DNA of 64,000 nt from Dehalogenimonas sp. W (lineage in GTDB: Bacteria > Chloroflexota > Dehalococcoidia > Dehalococcoidales > Dehalococcoidaceae): NCBI RefSeq assembly GCF_037094495.1, contig NZ_CP146612.1, positions 434,001 through 498,000 on the forward strand, given 5' to 3'. Below the pieces are notes generated by a model, which was not told the origin of the DNA, did not search any database, and saw nothing but the letters and a program-made list of their open reading frames with translations. Position 1 is the first letter of the stretch; every line of letters starts with the position of its first letter. Positions 18,155 to 26,507 of the stretch are shown here, in pieces. Position numbers and translations under genes: made by a program.

Positions 18155-19285
18155 ATGTCTTCACGTTGGAAAATCGCCCTCGGCAGTCTGGTAGCCGTCA
18201 TCGCCGTCTTTTTTTCTTTCGGCCTCGGTTATTTTACCGCGGTTCTGGCGCCGCCGGACGGCGACGAGCTTGACCGGGTGGTTGAGGCCTGGAATACCCT
18301 GACTGAAAAATATGTGGAACCCGGCAGTATTGACCGCAATGCCCTGGCCGAAGCGGCCATCAGCGCCATGGTGGATTATCTCGGCGACCCCTACTCCGCC
18401 TATCTGGACACCGCCGGTTACCACGCCACGCTGGATGATTTCAGCGGCACCTATACCGGCATCGGCGCCGAGATGGCCATCCGGGACGGGGCGCTCATCG
18501 TGCTGACGGCTTACCCTGATTCTCCGGCGGAAAAGGCCGGCCTGGCTCCCGGCGACCGGATTACCGCCGTTGACGGCCAGCCGACCGAAGGACTGAATAT
18601 GACCGAACTGGGACTGCTGGTGCGGGGCGATGCCGGCATTCCGGTGACTCTCACCGTTGACCGCGCCGGCGAAACCTTATCAATGACCATGGTTCGGGCG
18701 GTCATCACCCCGCCGTCGGTTAAATTGGAGATGCTGGGCAACGTGGCGTATATTTCCATCTCCAGTTTCAATGATCACGCGGATGAGGAAATGCTGCCCG
18801 TCATTCAGGAGATCAACCGCAACGGCGCTGAAAGCATCATCCTGGACCTGCGCTATAACCCCGGCGGCCTGGTCACCACTGTGGTAAACACCGCCGGCTA
18901 TTTCCTACCCGACCAGACTATTTTTACCGTCAAGGACAACGACGGTAAAGTGACTACCCACAAGGCTGTCAGTCAATCGGCGACCACCGACCTGCCGATG
19001 GTGGTGCTGGTCAACGAGTTTTCCGCCTCCGGCTCTGAAGTCCTCTCCGGCGCACTCCAGGATCATGACCGGGCGGTCATCGCCGGCAAGCAGACATTCG
19101 GCAAGGGTTCAGTCACCCAGTTATTCAACCTGTCCGGCGATACCGGCATCTACCTGACCATCGCCCGCTGGTACACCCCCGACGGCCACCTGATTGAAGG
19201 CATCGGCATCACGCCGGACTTCGCGCTGGAATTAACCGGCGAAGACCTGGTGAACTGGGCGATTGACTACCTGAGCGGCAGCTGA
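18155..19285 (+). CDS. S41 family C-terminal processing peptidase (CtpA-like)
   Basis: Membrane-anchored, outward-facing serine protease with a PDZ domain. 376 residues: N-terminal membrane helix (7-30), PDZ domain (about 95-180, with GIGAEM and SPAEKAGLAPGDRI) and protease core. The catalytic Ser is in EFSASGSEVLSG and the Lys in KQTFGKGSVTQL, the Ser-Lys dyad of this family. AAGGAG precedes ATG 18155. Likely role is processing or quality control of exported proteins; the substrate is unknown. Confidence 0.93.
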   Translation: MSSRWKIALGSLVAVIAVFFSFGLGYFTAVLAPPDGDELDRVVEAWNTLTEKYVEPGSIDRNALAEAAISAMVDYLGDPYSAYLDTAGYHATLDDFSGTYTGIGAEMAIRDGALIVLTAYPDSPAEKAGLAPGDRITAVDGQPTEGLNMTELGLLVRGDAGIPVTLTVDRAGETLSMTMVRAVITPPSVKLEMLGNVAYISISSFNDHADEEMLPVIQEINRNGAESIILDLRYNPGGLVTTVVNTAGYFLPDQTIFTVKDNDGKVTTHKAVSQSATTDLPMVVLVNEFSASGSEVLSGALQDHDRAVIAGKQTFGKGSVTQLFNLSGDTGIYLTIARWYTPDGHLIEGIGITPDFALELTGEDLVNWAIDYLSGS

Positions 19286-19333
19286 AAGATTTCAGCCCGC
19301 CGGTGGAAGCAGTAAATGGGAGGAGATTTGCAC

Positions 19334-19765
19334 ATGAAAATACCGGAGTACGTTACCAAAGAAGAGGTGGCCCGGGTCTGCCGGGAACTGGGATTTAAGG
19401 ATTGGTCATCCGCCACTCCTGAAATCACTGACGCCGAAGCCGCCGTCATCCATGACATCGTCAATACCGCCAGACTGGCGGTAACGGCGGCGGAATTCAA
19501 ACGCGGCTTGGAAGTAGAGCTGGAACACGGCACCATGTATCCGGACGCCAATGTGACCAACAATCACCCTGTACTAACCGGCCTGATCGTCATGGCCCAC
19601 CTGAAGGAAAGCCTGGATTATTACCAGCGGCTGGAAGTGGCGGAGATTGAGGGGGATATGTTCAAGGCCCATAAAGCCGGCGATGCAGATATACTCCAGG
19701 CTAAATACAGCAAGCTCATCGCCGCCCGGTTTGATTTGGCGAAAACCGAGGCCGGACAAGCGTAA
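19334..19765 (+). CDS. Conserved hypothetical protein (DUF5661-like)
   Basis: 143-residue soluble, helical protein. The segments RGLEVELEHGTMYPDANVTNNHP and VMAHLKESLDYYQRL resemble a family of small proteins of unknown function (DUF5661) that share an H-G, an N-x-H-P and an AHLKE-x2-x-YY pattern; the conserved His and Glu residues could bind metal. The start at 19334 is preferred over 19316 because GGGAGGAG lies 9 nt upstream. Family naming is from memory of the pattern and is moderate. Confidence 0.6.
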   Translation: MKIPEYVTKEEVARVCRELGFKDWSSATPEITDAEAAVIHDIVNTARLAVTAAEFKRGLEVELEHGTMYPDANVTNNHPVLTGLIVMAHLKESLDYYQRLEVAEIEGDMFKAHKAGDADILQAKYSKLIAARFDLAKTEAGQA

Positions 19766-19787
19766 CCCCGTTGCGGCCCTGAGCTAT

Positions 19788-19817
19788 TTAACAAAAGACC
19801 GGTTATTCCCATATAAT
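19788..19817 (+). promoter_or_regulatory. Promoter of tRNA-Thr
   Basis: TTAACA at 19788-19793, 18-bp spacer, TATAAT at 19812-19817. The expected start is 3-4 bases before the mature tRNA. Confidence 0.65.
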
Positions 19818-19826
19818 AGGCGATGC

Positions 19827-19902
19827 GCCGGCGTAGCTCAGTTGGTAGAGCAGCGGTTTCGTAAACCGCAGGTCTGGGGTTCGAGTCCCCACGCTGGCTC
19901 CA
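19827..19902 (+). tRNA. tRNA-Thr (anticodon CGT)
   Basis: Full cloverleaf: acceptor GCCGGCG / CGCTGGC, D arm GCTCAGTTGGTAGAGC, anticodon stem GCGGT-ACCGC with loop TTCGTAA (anticodon CGT), T arm GGGGTTCGAGTCCCC. The discriminator is T and the CCA end is encoded (19900-19902). Confidence 0.96.
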
Positions 19903-19939
19903 TAATCAGTAATCAACACAAAGCTGGACCTTATCAGCG

Positions 19940-20323
19940 TTATGAAGAATCCTGACCATCAGATTCCGTGTCTTGTGTTGCGGCGAGGTCACCGCGGCGG
20001 CAGCATCTGCCATGCCCGCAATCATCTGAACCTTTCAGGACGTAATTGCCGCCTTCAATGCGCAAGGCTTTACCCTGGGTGATGGCTTCAGCGACATGCC
20101 GCCGGGCCTGGGTCAAGACTCGCTGGACTGATGCTCTGGAAATTGACATCCTGATGGCACACCCTGCCTGATCCAGGCCTTCTAGGTCACACAACCTGAG
20201 AGTCTCAAACTCTTCAACGGTCAGGTTTACTTCTTCTATAAACCGCAAGGGTATTCCCGCCGGTTTGAAAAAACTGACCCCCGGCAGGGTGTCCACCGCT
20301 CGGCATTTTTTAGGTCTGGGCAT
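19940..20323 (-). CDS. DUF134 family helix-turn-helix protein
   Basis: 127-residue DNA-binding protein. The N-terminus MPRPKKCR and the segment NLTVEEFETLRLCDLEGLDQAG are the DUF134 signature; residues 55-85 (CAIRMSISRASVQRVLTQAR) form the helix-turn-helix. A cysteine cluster CGHGRCC sits at about 104-110 and may hold metal. It lies 24 bp downstream of a dinitrogenase-cofactor-like gene, and DUF134 regulators are often found beside such genes, so the two probably form one unit. The regulated target is not evident. Confidence 0.85.
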   Translation of the reverse strand: MPRPKKCRAVDTLPGVSFFKPAGIPLRFIEEVNLTVEEFETLRLCDLEGLDQAGCAIRMSISRASVQRVLTQARRHVAEAITQGKALRIEGGNYVLKGSDDCGHGRCCRRGDLAATQDTESDGQDSS

Positions 20324-20346
20324 GAGAAAACCTTTGCCTTGATATA

Positions 20347-20727
20347 TTAATGACTATGCCCGTGCCCGTGGGTGTGACCGCAGGGCTCGTCGCCATGGGA
20401 ACAGACATTTTGGCCGGATTTCAGCGTCTGATTAAGATGACTTTTAACCGCAGTTTCCGGGTCAGGTTCGGTGATTCCCAGGACAACTTCAATGCCGGAG
20501 CGCTCAAAAACCGTCCTGGGGGTATAACCCATACCGCCGGCCAAAACAATGCCGACTCCTTCACGGGCCAGCATCACCGGGGTCGCCCCGCAATTATGGG
20601 CGGCTGCTGCGACGACTTTTTTGCCGGTGATGTTGCCCTCGGCATCGGTATCAATCAGCATAAATTCTGTTGACTGACCGAAATGCAGGGATAAGCGCCC
20701 TTCATAGACTGGGATGGCGTACTTCAT
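20347..20727 (-). CDS. NifX/NifB-C-like dinitrogenase iron-molybdenum cofactor family protein
   Basis: 126-residue protein of the FeMo-cofactor-binding (NifX/NafY/MTH1175) fold. Diagnostic parts are MKYAIPVYEGRLSLHFGQS with the conserved HFG, the CGATPVMLAREGVGIVLAGG segment and a C-terminal His-rich tail (CGHTHGHGHSH) suited to metal binding. ATG 20727 is preceded by AGGAGACC; a longer frame to 20784 lacks a ribosome-binding site. There is no nitrogenase here, so a role in metal or Fe-S handling is more likely than FeMo-cofactor assembly. Confidence 0.85.
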   Translation of the reverse strand: MKYAIPVYEGRLSLHFGQSTEFMLIDTDAEGNITGKKVVAAAAHNCGATPVMLAREGVGIVLAGGMGYTPRTVFERSGIEVVLGITEPDPETAVKSHLNQTLKSGQNVCSHGDEPCGHTHGHGHSH

Positions 20728-20861
20728 AACAGGTCTCCTTTTTGAGTATATGCTCATAATATCATTGTGGTATGCCGGTGTCAATACCTGACCGAGACCG
20801 CACCTTTATATACTGACGGTTTGATGTTAAAATGAACGTTCTTGATTATTCCGGAGGGTGA

Positions 20862-21257
20862 ATGAGTATTTTTAAGGCAATCCTGGGTATCTGTGAAACC
20901 AAACCCCTGGCCGAAACCGCCTGGGAAGCTTCAAACGGTACGGCGACGGTAGACCTTAAAGCCGCCGCAGTCCTGGCAGATAAGGGCGGCGCCGCCTATC
21001 TTAAAGGCAAGGGACTGGCCAAACCGGTGCTGGTGATACGCGGTGATGACGGCAGGCTGTACGCCTACCAGGACCGCTGTACCCACGGCGGGCGCAAGAT
21101 TGATCCGTTACCCGGAGAGGGCAAACTCAAGTGTTGCAGCGTCAACCATTCCACTTTTGATTATGACGGCAAACCACTGTCCGGGCCGGCTAAACACAAT
21201 ATCACCCGTTATGAAACCGAGGAATCAGCCGACCGGCTGGTGATTAAACTCAGCTAG
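20862..21257 (+). CDS. Rieske-type [2Fe-2S] protein with a shifted ligand motif
   Basis: 131-residue soluble protein with a C-terminal Rieske domain (about 50-130). The first ligand loop, CTHGGRKI, is standard. The second reads CCSVNHSTFDYDG: aligned on C and FD with the usual CPxHGxxFD, the His position is Asn and His is one residue later. Either the loop is rearranged or cluster binding is altered. No signal peptide or membrane segment. It is followed at 13 bp by an uncharacterised gene on the same strand. Confidence 0.75.
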   Translation: MSIFKAILGICETKPLAETAWEASNGTATVDLKAAAVLADKGGAAYLKGKGLAKPVLVIRGDDGRLYAYQDRCTHGGRKIDPLPGEGKLKCCSVNHSTFDYDGKPLSGPAKHNITRYETEESADRLVIKLS

Positions 21258-21269
21258 GAAGTATCAATT

Positions 21270-21980
21270 ATGTCAAACCGTTTCAACGACCAGTTAGAAA
21301 AAACCATGCGCGGCAGCGGCCGTCCGTTGGGCTTCGGGCAGTACACCACTCCGGTGAAAAAGCGGCTGTTTATCATCGCTCAGGCCGGCGATAACGATAA
21401 AGGCACCACCCTGCCGGGTATTGATGCCGTATTCGTGCCCGGCGCCTGTCAGTGCCGGGGTGAAAAATCCGGCGTACTTCACGGCTGCACCGGCCCGGCT
21501 GCTGCCGGCTGTGATTTCATCGTCACCGACCTGAACGGGGCGGTTGACGCCGACCCCGGTGAGGACACCGCCCGCCTGCTGGCCATTAAAGATGACCTAA
21601 CCGATGCCCAATTGCGCGCCTTGACCGGCCTGGATACCGCCGCCGTGATCGCCGCCGTGGAACTGGGTGAGACCCTGACCTTTCGGGAACTGCTGGCCGT
21701 TCAGCGTCTGGCGGATTTCTCCGGCAAGCCGGTAATCCTCAACCTGCCGAAGCTCTATTCTAAAATCGAGCTTCAGGCCCTGTGGCACCGCGGCATCGCC
21801 GGAGTGCTGGTGGATTCAAACTCAGTTGATACCGCCGCCCTGCGGGAACTGGTGGATTCCCTGGAACCCAAAAAGCGGGACAAGGACCGCATGATGGCGC
21901 TGGCCGGGGTCACCGCCAATCCGGCTCCGGCCGAAGCGGACGACGAAGAACCGGAGATTGAACCGGATACTGAAGGGTAA
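21270..21980 (+). CDS. Uncharacterised protein with acidic tail
   Basis: 236 residues, cytosolic. I do not recognise the family. Residues 55-85 hold a cluster of four cysteines (ACQCRGEKSGVLHGC, then AGCDF). The centre alternates predicted strands and helices (FIVTDLNG, VIAAVELGE, VILNLPKLYSK, GVLVDSN), compatible with a TIM-barrel-like fold. The last 25 residues are very acidic. It probably forms an operon with the Rieske-like gene 13 bp upstream, hinting at redox or Fe-S work. Confidence 0.6.
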   Translation: MSNRFNDQLEKTMRGSGRPLGFGQYTTPVKKRLFIIAQAGDNDKGTTLPGIDAVFVPGACQCRGEKSGVLHGCTGPAAAGCDFIVTDLNGAVDADPGEDTARLLAIKDDLTDAQLRALTGLDTAAVIAAVELGETLTFRELLAVQRLADFSGKPVILNLPKLYSKIELQALWHRGIAGVLVDSNSVDTAALRELVDSLEPKKRDKDRMMALAGVTANPAPAEADDEEPEIEPDTEG

Positions 21981-22118
21981 CGGACCAAAAGCCAACTATC
22001 TGAAATCCGATATCCCGGCCCTGAGCAAACCCCGTTTTGCAAATGTTCAAAAAGAATAACTGGATTTTAGATTTACCTGCCTTAGCGTTGCCTGGAATCG
22101 GATTTATGCGAGGGACTG

Positions 22119-22937
22119 ATGCCGACACTTTATGTGGTGGCCACGCCCATCGGCAATCTGGAGGATATTACCTTCCGCGCCGTCCGGGTGCTGAAGGAAG
22201 TCAGCCTTATCGCCGCTGAAGATACCCGCCACACCCGCAAACTGCTCAATGCCCTGGATATCCGCACGCCGATGACCAGCTATTTTGAGCATAATAAACT
22301 GAGCAAGCTGGATTTCATTCTGGACAGGCTGTCCGAGGCCGATGTGGCCCTGGTTTCCGATGCCGGAACGCCCGGTATCGCCGACCCGGGTTTTGAACTC
22401 ATCGCCGCCGCTATTGATCACGGGGTGAAAGTTGAAGTTATTCCCGGCCCTTCCAGCGTGGCCACTGCGGTGGCCCTGTCCGGCCTGCCGGCCGGGGAAT
22501 TCCGCTTCAGCGCATTCCTGCCGCGCAAAGCAGCCGACCGGCGGCAGGCGCTTCAGAAGCTGACCGCCGAGAGCGCGGCTTTAGTCTTTTTTGAGGCGCC
22601 GCACCGGGTCACAAAAACCCTGGCGGCTTTACTGGAAATCCTGGGCGACCGCCGCACAGCAGTCTGCCGGGAACTGACTAAACTGCACGAGGAAGTCTTC
22701 CGCGGGACGCTCTCCGCAGCACTGGAACACTTTGCTGAGCCGCGGGGCGAATTCGTCATCGTAGTTGAAGGCGCCAAAAACATCAAAGCCGCGCCGGTAG
22801 CGGACGACGAGGTCGCTGACCGGCTCAAAGCCTTAAAATCAGCCGGCCTGCCGGCTAAAGAAGCGACGGCAACCGTAGCTGCCGACACCGGCCTGTCCCG
22901 CCGGGAACTGTACCGGGCTTGGCTTAAACTCAAGTAA
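22119..22937 (+). CDS. rsmI: 16S rRNA (cytidine-1402 2'-O)-methyltransferase RsmI
   Basis: Tetrapyrrole-methylase-fold enzyme adding the 2'-O-methyl group to C1402 of 16S rRNA. 272 residues: start motif LYVVATPIGNLEDITFRAV, AAEDTRHTRKLL, SDAGTPGIADPG and VIPGPSSVATAVALSG, all hallmarks, and a C-terminal helical domain ending in SRRELYRAWLKL. GAGGG precedes ATG 22119. Together with RsmH it completes the m4Cm modification. Confidence 0.95.
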   Translation: MPTLYVVATPIGNLEDITFRAVRVLKEVSLIAAEDTRHTRKLLNALDIRTPMTSYFEHNKLSKLDFILDRLSEADVALVSDAGTPGIADPGFELIAAAIDHGVKVEVIPGPSSVATAVALSGLPAGEFRFSAFLPRKAADRRQALQKLTAESAALVFFEAPHRVTKTLAALLEILGDRRTAVCRELTKLHEEVFRGTLSAALEHFAEPRGEFVIVVEGAKNIKAAPVADDEVADRLKALKSAGLPAKEATATVAADTGLSRRELYRAWLKLK

Positions 22938-22976
22938 CGTTTATAATACGAGGATATTCGGAGGCAAGGAAAAAGA

Positions 22977-23195
22977 ATGCGACGTGGTTGTATATCCCTG
23001 GGCAATATTAAATGCGACGCCTGCGGGCGTGACATCAATTATCCCGAACGCTATCTGATAGTGGACGAAAAAGACGGCGAAGAAGTAGCCAGTAACGGCG
23101 ACCAGATCCGCTACTGCGTGGACTGCGCGCTGGCCAAAGGCTATGCGCACTACCGTCAGGACAAGAACGACCGGGTACTGACATTTCTGCCGTAA
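22977..23195 (+). CDS. Small zinc-ribbon protein
   Basis: 72 residues with two Cys pairs, CDACGRDI and CVDCALAKG, forming a zinc ribbon around a short beta hairpin (ERYLIVDEKDGEEV). Family not recognised by name. GGAGGCAAGG precedes ATG 22977, a good ribosome-binding site. It lies between rsmI and metG on the same strand and could bind nucleic acid or a protein partner. Confidence 0.75.
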   Translation: MRRGCISLGNIKCDACGRDINYPERYLIVDEKDGEEVASNGDQIRYCVDCALAKGYAHYRQDKNDRVLTFLP

Positions 23196-23327
23196 ATCAC
23201 GGTGAATCAGACGTACCCGGCGCGGCTTCAAAATACCCGTCCGCCGAGACTCAAACTGGTTTGGGATCCAGGCCGTTCGGGTTTTCCGGTCTGCGGTTTT
23301 CGGGTTTCGGATTAAAATATTAATAAT

Positions 23328-25001
23328 ATGACTGAACGTATTTACATCGGTGTGGCCTGGCCTTACGCCAACAACCGCCTTCATCTGGGTCATGTGGCCG
23401 GGGCGTACCTGCCGCCGGACATTTTTGCCCGTTATCACCGCACCCGCGGCAGTGAAGTGCTGATGGTTACCGGCTCTGACCGCCACGGCACTCCGGTCAC
23501 CATCCGGGCGGAAGCCGAAGGCAAAACCCCGGCTGAAATCGCCGATTATTATCACGCCAAATTCGTGGAAAACTGGGCAGCTCTGGGTATTACCTTTGAC
23601 CTGTACACCCACACCGGCACCGACAACCATCGCGAGGTAGTTCAGGACATCTTCCTCAGACTGCTGGAGAAAGACTATCTTTACAAGGACACTGTCTCCC
23701 AGCCCTACTGCGCCGGTTGCCGCCGCTTTCTGCCTGACCGTTATGTAGAAGGCACCTGCCCTTCCTGCCGGACACCCGGCGCCCGCGGCGACCAGTGCGA
23801 CGCCTGCGGCAAGCCGATGAATCCGGTGGATCTGATTGACGTCCGCTGCAAGCTGTGCGGCTCGGTTCCGGAGTTCCGGGAAACAGAGCATTTCTTCCTG
23901 CGGCTGTCCGCCTTTGAGAAACCCCTGCTGGAATGGATAGAAACTCAGGCGGACCACTGGCGGCTGAACGTCCAGCGCTTCACGCGCCAATATCTGAAAG
24001 ACGGCCTGCGCGACCGCGCCATCACCCGGGACATCACTTGGGGGATTCCGGTACCGCTGGAAGGCTATGACGACAAGCGCATTTATGTCTGGTTTGAGGC
24101 GGTTATCGGCTATCTGTCCGCCAGCAAGGAGTGGGCGCAGAAGACCGGCGACCCCGAAGCCTGGCGCAAGTTCTGGCAACAGGAATGCAAGACCTATTAT
24201 TTTATCGGCAAGGACAACATCCCCTTCCACACCATCATCTGGCCGTCTATTCTGATGGGTTACGGCGGGTTGAACTTGCCTTATGACGTACCCTCCAATG
24301 AGTTCCTGACCATGGAAGCCCAGAAGCTCTCCAAGTCCCGCAACGTGGCCATCTGGCTGGATGACTTCCTGTCCCGCTATCAGCCGGACGCGCTGCGCTA
24401 TATGCTTTCTGTTAATATGCCTGACACCTCGGATACCGACTTTTCCTGGCGGGAATTCGTCCGCCGCAATAATGATGAACTGGTAGCCACCTGGGGCAAC
24501 CTGGTCAACCGTGTATTGTCCATGCTGCAAAAGCATTTTGAAGGCAAGGTGCCGGAACCGGGCGAACTTGATGAACGCAGCAACGACATTATTGCCCGAA
24601 CCGAGGCCACTCTCAACACCATGGATGAGCAGCTGCACGGCTGCAAGTTCCGGGACGCCATTAAAACCGCTATGGCACTGGCCGCCGAGGCCAACCGCTA
24701 TTTGGATGAAAAATCACCCTGGAAAACGGTCAAGACCGATAAGGCCGCCGCCGCGCAGTCCCTTTATACGGCGCTGACGGTTATCTCCGGCCTGCGCACC
24801 GCTTTCTATCCCTTCCTGCCGTTCAGTTCGGCAAAGCTCCACGGCTTCCTGGGCTATGACGGCACCATCCAGGCCGACGGCTGGAAGCTGAGACGTCCGG
24901 TAACCGGCGCCGCCCTGAACCCGCCGGAAGCGCTGTTTATTAAACTGGATGAAGCCGTCATTGAGGAAGAGGCCGCCCGGCTCGGAATCGGCGTCTCCTA
25001 A
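23328..25001 (+). CDS. metG: Methionine-tRNA ligase
   Basis: Class I synthetase charging tRNA-Met. 557 residues: HLGH at 19-22 (HIGH motif), connective-peptide zinc knuckles (CAGCRRF, CPSCRTP, CDACGKP, CKLCGS) indicating the four-Cys-pair form, KLSKSRN at about 333 (KMSKS motif) and an anticodon-binding helical domain. The C-terminal dimerisation domain seen in long MetG is absent. No Shine-Dalgarno is visible; TAAAAT at 23313 lies 9 bases before the ATG, so the mRNA may be nearly leaderless. Confidence 0.96.
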   Translation: MTERIYIGVAWPYANNRLHLGHVAGAYLPPDIFARYHRTRGSEVLMVTGSDRHGTPVTIRAEAEGKTPAEIADYYHAKFVENWAALGITFDLYTHTGTDNHREVVQDIFLRLLEKDYLYKDTVSQPYCAGCRRFLPDRYVEGTCPSCRTPGARGDQCDACGKPMNPVDLIDVRCKLCGSVPEFRETEHFFLRLSAFEKPLLEWIETQADHWRLNVQRFTRQYLKDGLRDRAITRDITWGIPVPLEGYDDKRIYVWFEAVIGYLSASKEWAQKTGDPEAWRKFWQQECKTYYFIGKDNIPFHTIIWPSILMGYGGLNLPYDVPSNEFLTMEAQKLSKSRNVAIWLDDFLSRYQPDALRYMLSVNMPDTSDTDFSWREFVRRNNDELVATWGNLVNRVLSMLQKHFEGKVPEPGELDERSNDIIARTEATLNTMDEQLHGCKFRDAIKTAMALAAEANRYLDEKSPWKTVKTDKAAAAQSLYTALTVISGLRTAFYPFLPFSSAKLHGFLGYDGTIQADGWKLRRPVTGAALNPPEALFIKLDEAVIEEEAARLGIGVS

Positions 25002-25090
25002 GGCCGCAATGGCCGGACGACGATAGTATATAGTGTTATAGCCGACAACTGACGGCTGAAATCCTGGATATTGATTTACAGGTGGTTGTT

Positions 25091-26062
25091 GTGGACTTAA
25101 AAAGCATGTACAATCCGGTCGCCCGGGACCTGGCCGCGGTGGAAGCCAATTTCATCGGACTGGCGGATAAATGGCAGACTGAATTTCCGGAACTCCACGA
25201 CATGCTGCGGCACACCCTGACCGGTGGTAAAATCCTGCGTCCGGCGCTCACCTTCCTGGCCGGCCGCTGTCTGGATGACAAAACCGACCGGATTCTCAAT
25301 ATGGCCACCGCTAACGAACTATTACACATTTCCACACTGATTCACGATGATGCCATTGACCATGCCGACACCCGCCGCGGCAAGCTGACCGTTAATAATA
25401 TCTGGGGTCTGGAAAAAGCCATCCTGCTGGGGGACTTCTTGTTCGCCCGCGCTGGTGAATTTGCCGCCGCCACCGATAACCTGCGTACCGTCAAAATGTT
25501 CTCCAATACACTCCAAACCATCGCCGTCGGTGAACTGCGCCAGGCCAGGGATGTGTTCAGCCCCCGGCAAAGCCGGGAAGGGTATTTTCAACGTATTTCC
25601 GGCAAAACGGCCTCCTTACTGAGAATGTCCACCGAGTCCGGGGCAGTACTGGCTGACGGCACTGAAGAGCAGATTCAGGCGCTTTCCGACTTTGGTTACA
25701 ACCTCGGGCTGGCTTTTCAGATTGTTGACGATATCCTGGACTTCACCGGCACTGAAAAGGAACTGGGCAAGCCGGTCGGCTCCGACCTCCGCCAGGGCAC
25801 CATCACTCTGCCCGCCCTGCTGCTGATGGAACAGCAACCGGAGGATAATCCGGTCAAGGACTTCCTTGAGGGCAAAGACCGGGAGAACAGTATTATCCGA
25901 GTCATCAACATCATCAAGAGCACCGGCCTGATTGACGAAAGCTACGCTCTGGCCGTGACTTATTCCGAGATAGCCCTGGCCCTGCTGGACACCCTGCCGC
26001 CCAGCGTTTACCGTGAAACGCTGAAAAAGCTGACGTCTTATCTGATCAGGCGGAGGGTTTAG
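25091..26062 (+). CDS. Polyprenyl diphosphate synthase (trans-isoprenyl)
   Basis: Head-to-tail prenyl transferase making a long-chain isoprenoid diphosphate for quinone or lipid carriers. 323 residues: first Asp-rich motif HDDAIDHADTRRG, GKTASLLRMS and second Asp-rich motif QIVDDILDFTG. The residue before the first Asp-rich motif region (LLHISTLIH) suggests a long product but does not fix the length. GTG 25091 is preferred to GTG 25082, because AGGTGG at 25080-25085 lies 5 nt before the former. Heptad repeats follow the gene. Confidence 0.9.
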   Translation: MDLKSMYNPVARDLAAVEANFIGLADKWQTEFPELHDMLRHTLTGGKILRPALTFLAGRCLDDKTDRILNMATANELLHISTLIHDDAIDHADTRRGKLTVNNIWGLEKAILLGDFLFARAGEFAAATDNLRTVKMFSNTLQTIAVGELRQARDVFSPRQSREGYFQRISGKTASLLRMSTESGAVLADGTEEQIQALSDFGYNLGLAFQIVDDILDFTGTEKELGKPVGSDLRQGTITLPALLLMEQQPEDNPVKDFLEGKDRENSIIRVINIIKSTGLIDESYALAVTYSEIALALLDTLPPSVYRETLKKLTSYLIRRRV

Positions 26063-26064
26063 TA

Positions 26065-26161
26065 AAGCTTTCAGCCATCAGCCATCAGCTGTCAGCTTAC
26101 GGTGGTCAGTCAGTAGTAGGCAGTATTCAGTATTCAGTATTCAGTTTTCAGTTAGCAGTCC
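26065..26161. repeat. Heptad repeat array (CAGC/CAGT type)
   Basis: Array of 7-bp units after the prenyl synthase stop: CAGC heptads, then three exact GTATTCA units and TTTTCAGTTAGCAGT. A further short patch lies at 26262-26295, separated by mosaic sequence containing GCTTCGCG and CTCGCAGAGAC. No gene is seen in 26063-26507. Confidence 0.75.
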
Positions 26162-26457
26162 CAAGTCTCCAGCCCCTGCCGAGAATGGCAGGTAATGACG
26201 CGGTACCGGTTTACCGAGACTGCTTCGCGTCCGTGCCGCTCGCAGAGACGAGAGGCGGGCAGTAGGCAGTTTTCAGTTGGCAGTATTCAGTATTGTTTCA
26301 TTAGGGCGAGGCCGATTCATAATGCTAACCTCCAGCGGTAGAGCAGCGTTGTATATGATATGACTGCCTTGAACAACGGTTTGGTACTTTGGTAATTAAC
26401 GGTTATTTTATGCCCGGTCAAACGTGCTCCGGATTTCCATTGCCCGCTTTGCCTTGT

Positions 26458-26463
26458 TATAAT
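26458..26463 (+). promoter_or_regulatory. -10 element before the IPT-repeat surface protein
   Basis: Perfect TATAAT, 45 bp before the TTG start; the -35 hexamer is weak (TTCCAT at 26435). AGGAGG at 26494-26499 is the ribosome-binding site. Confidence 0.45.
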
Positions 26464-26507
26464 ACGCGTGATTCAAATTAACTTAAGAAATTCAGGAGGC
26501 TATAATT

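Noticed and set aside
20347-20727. Evidence of nitrogen fixation
   Set aside because: A NifX/NifB-like cofactor-binding fold alone occurs in many non-fixers; no nifHDK genes are present.
22941-24638. 565-residue minus-strand frame over metG
   Set aside because: Antisense to a complete methionyl-tRNA synthetase with all motifs; the frame has no recognisable family.
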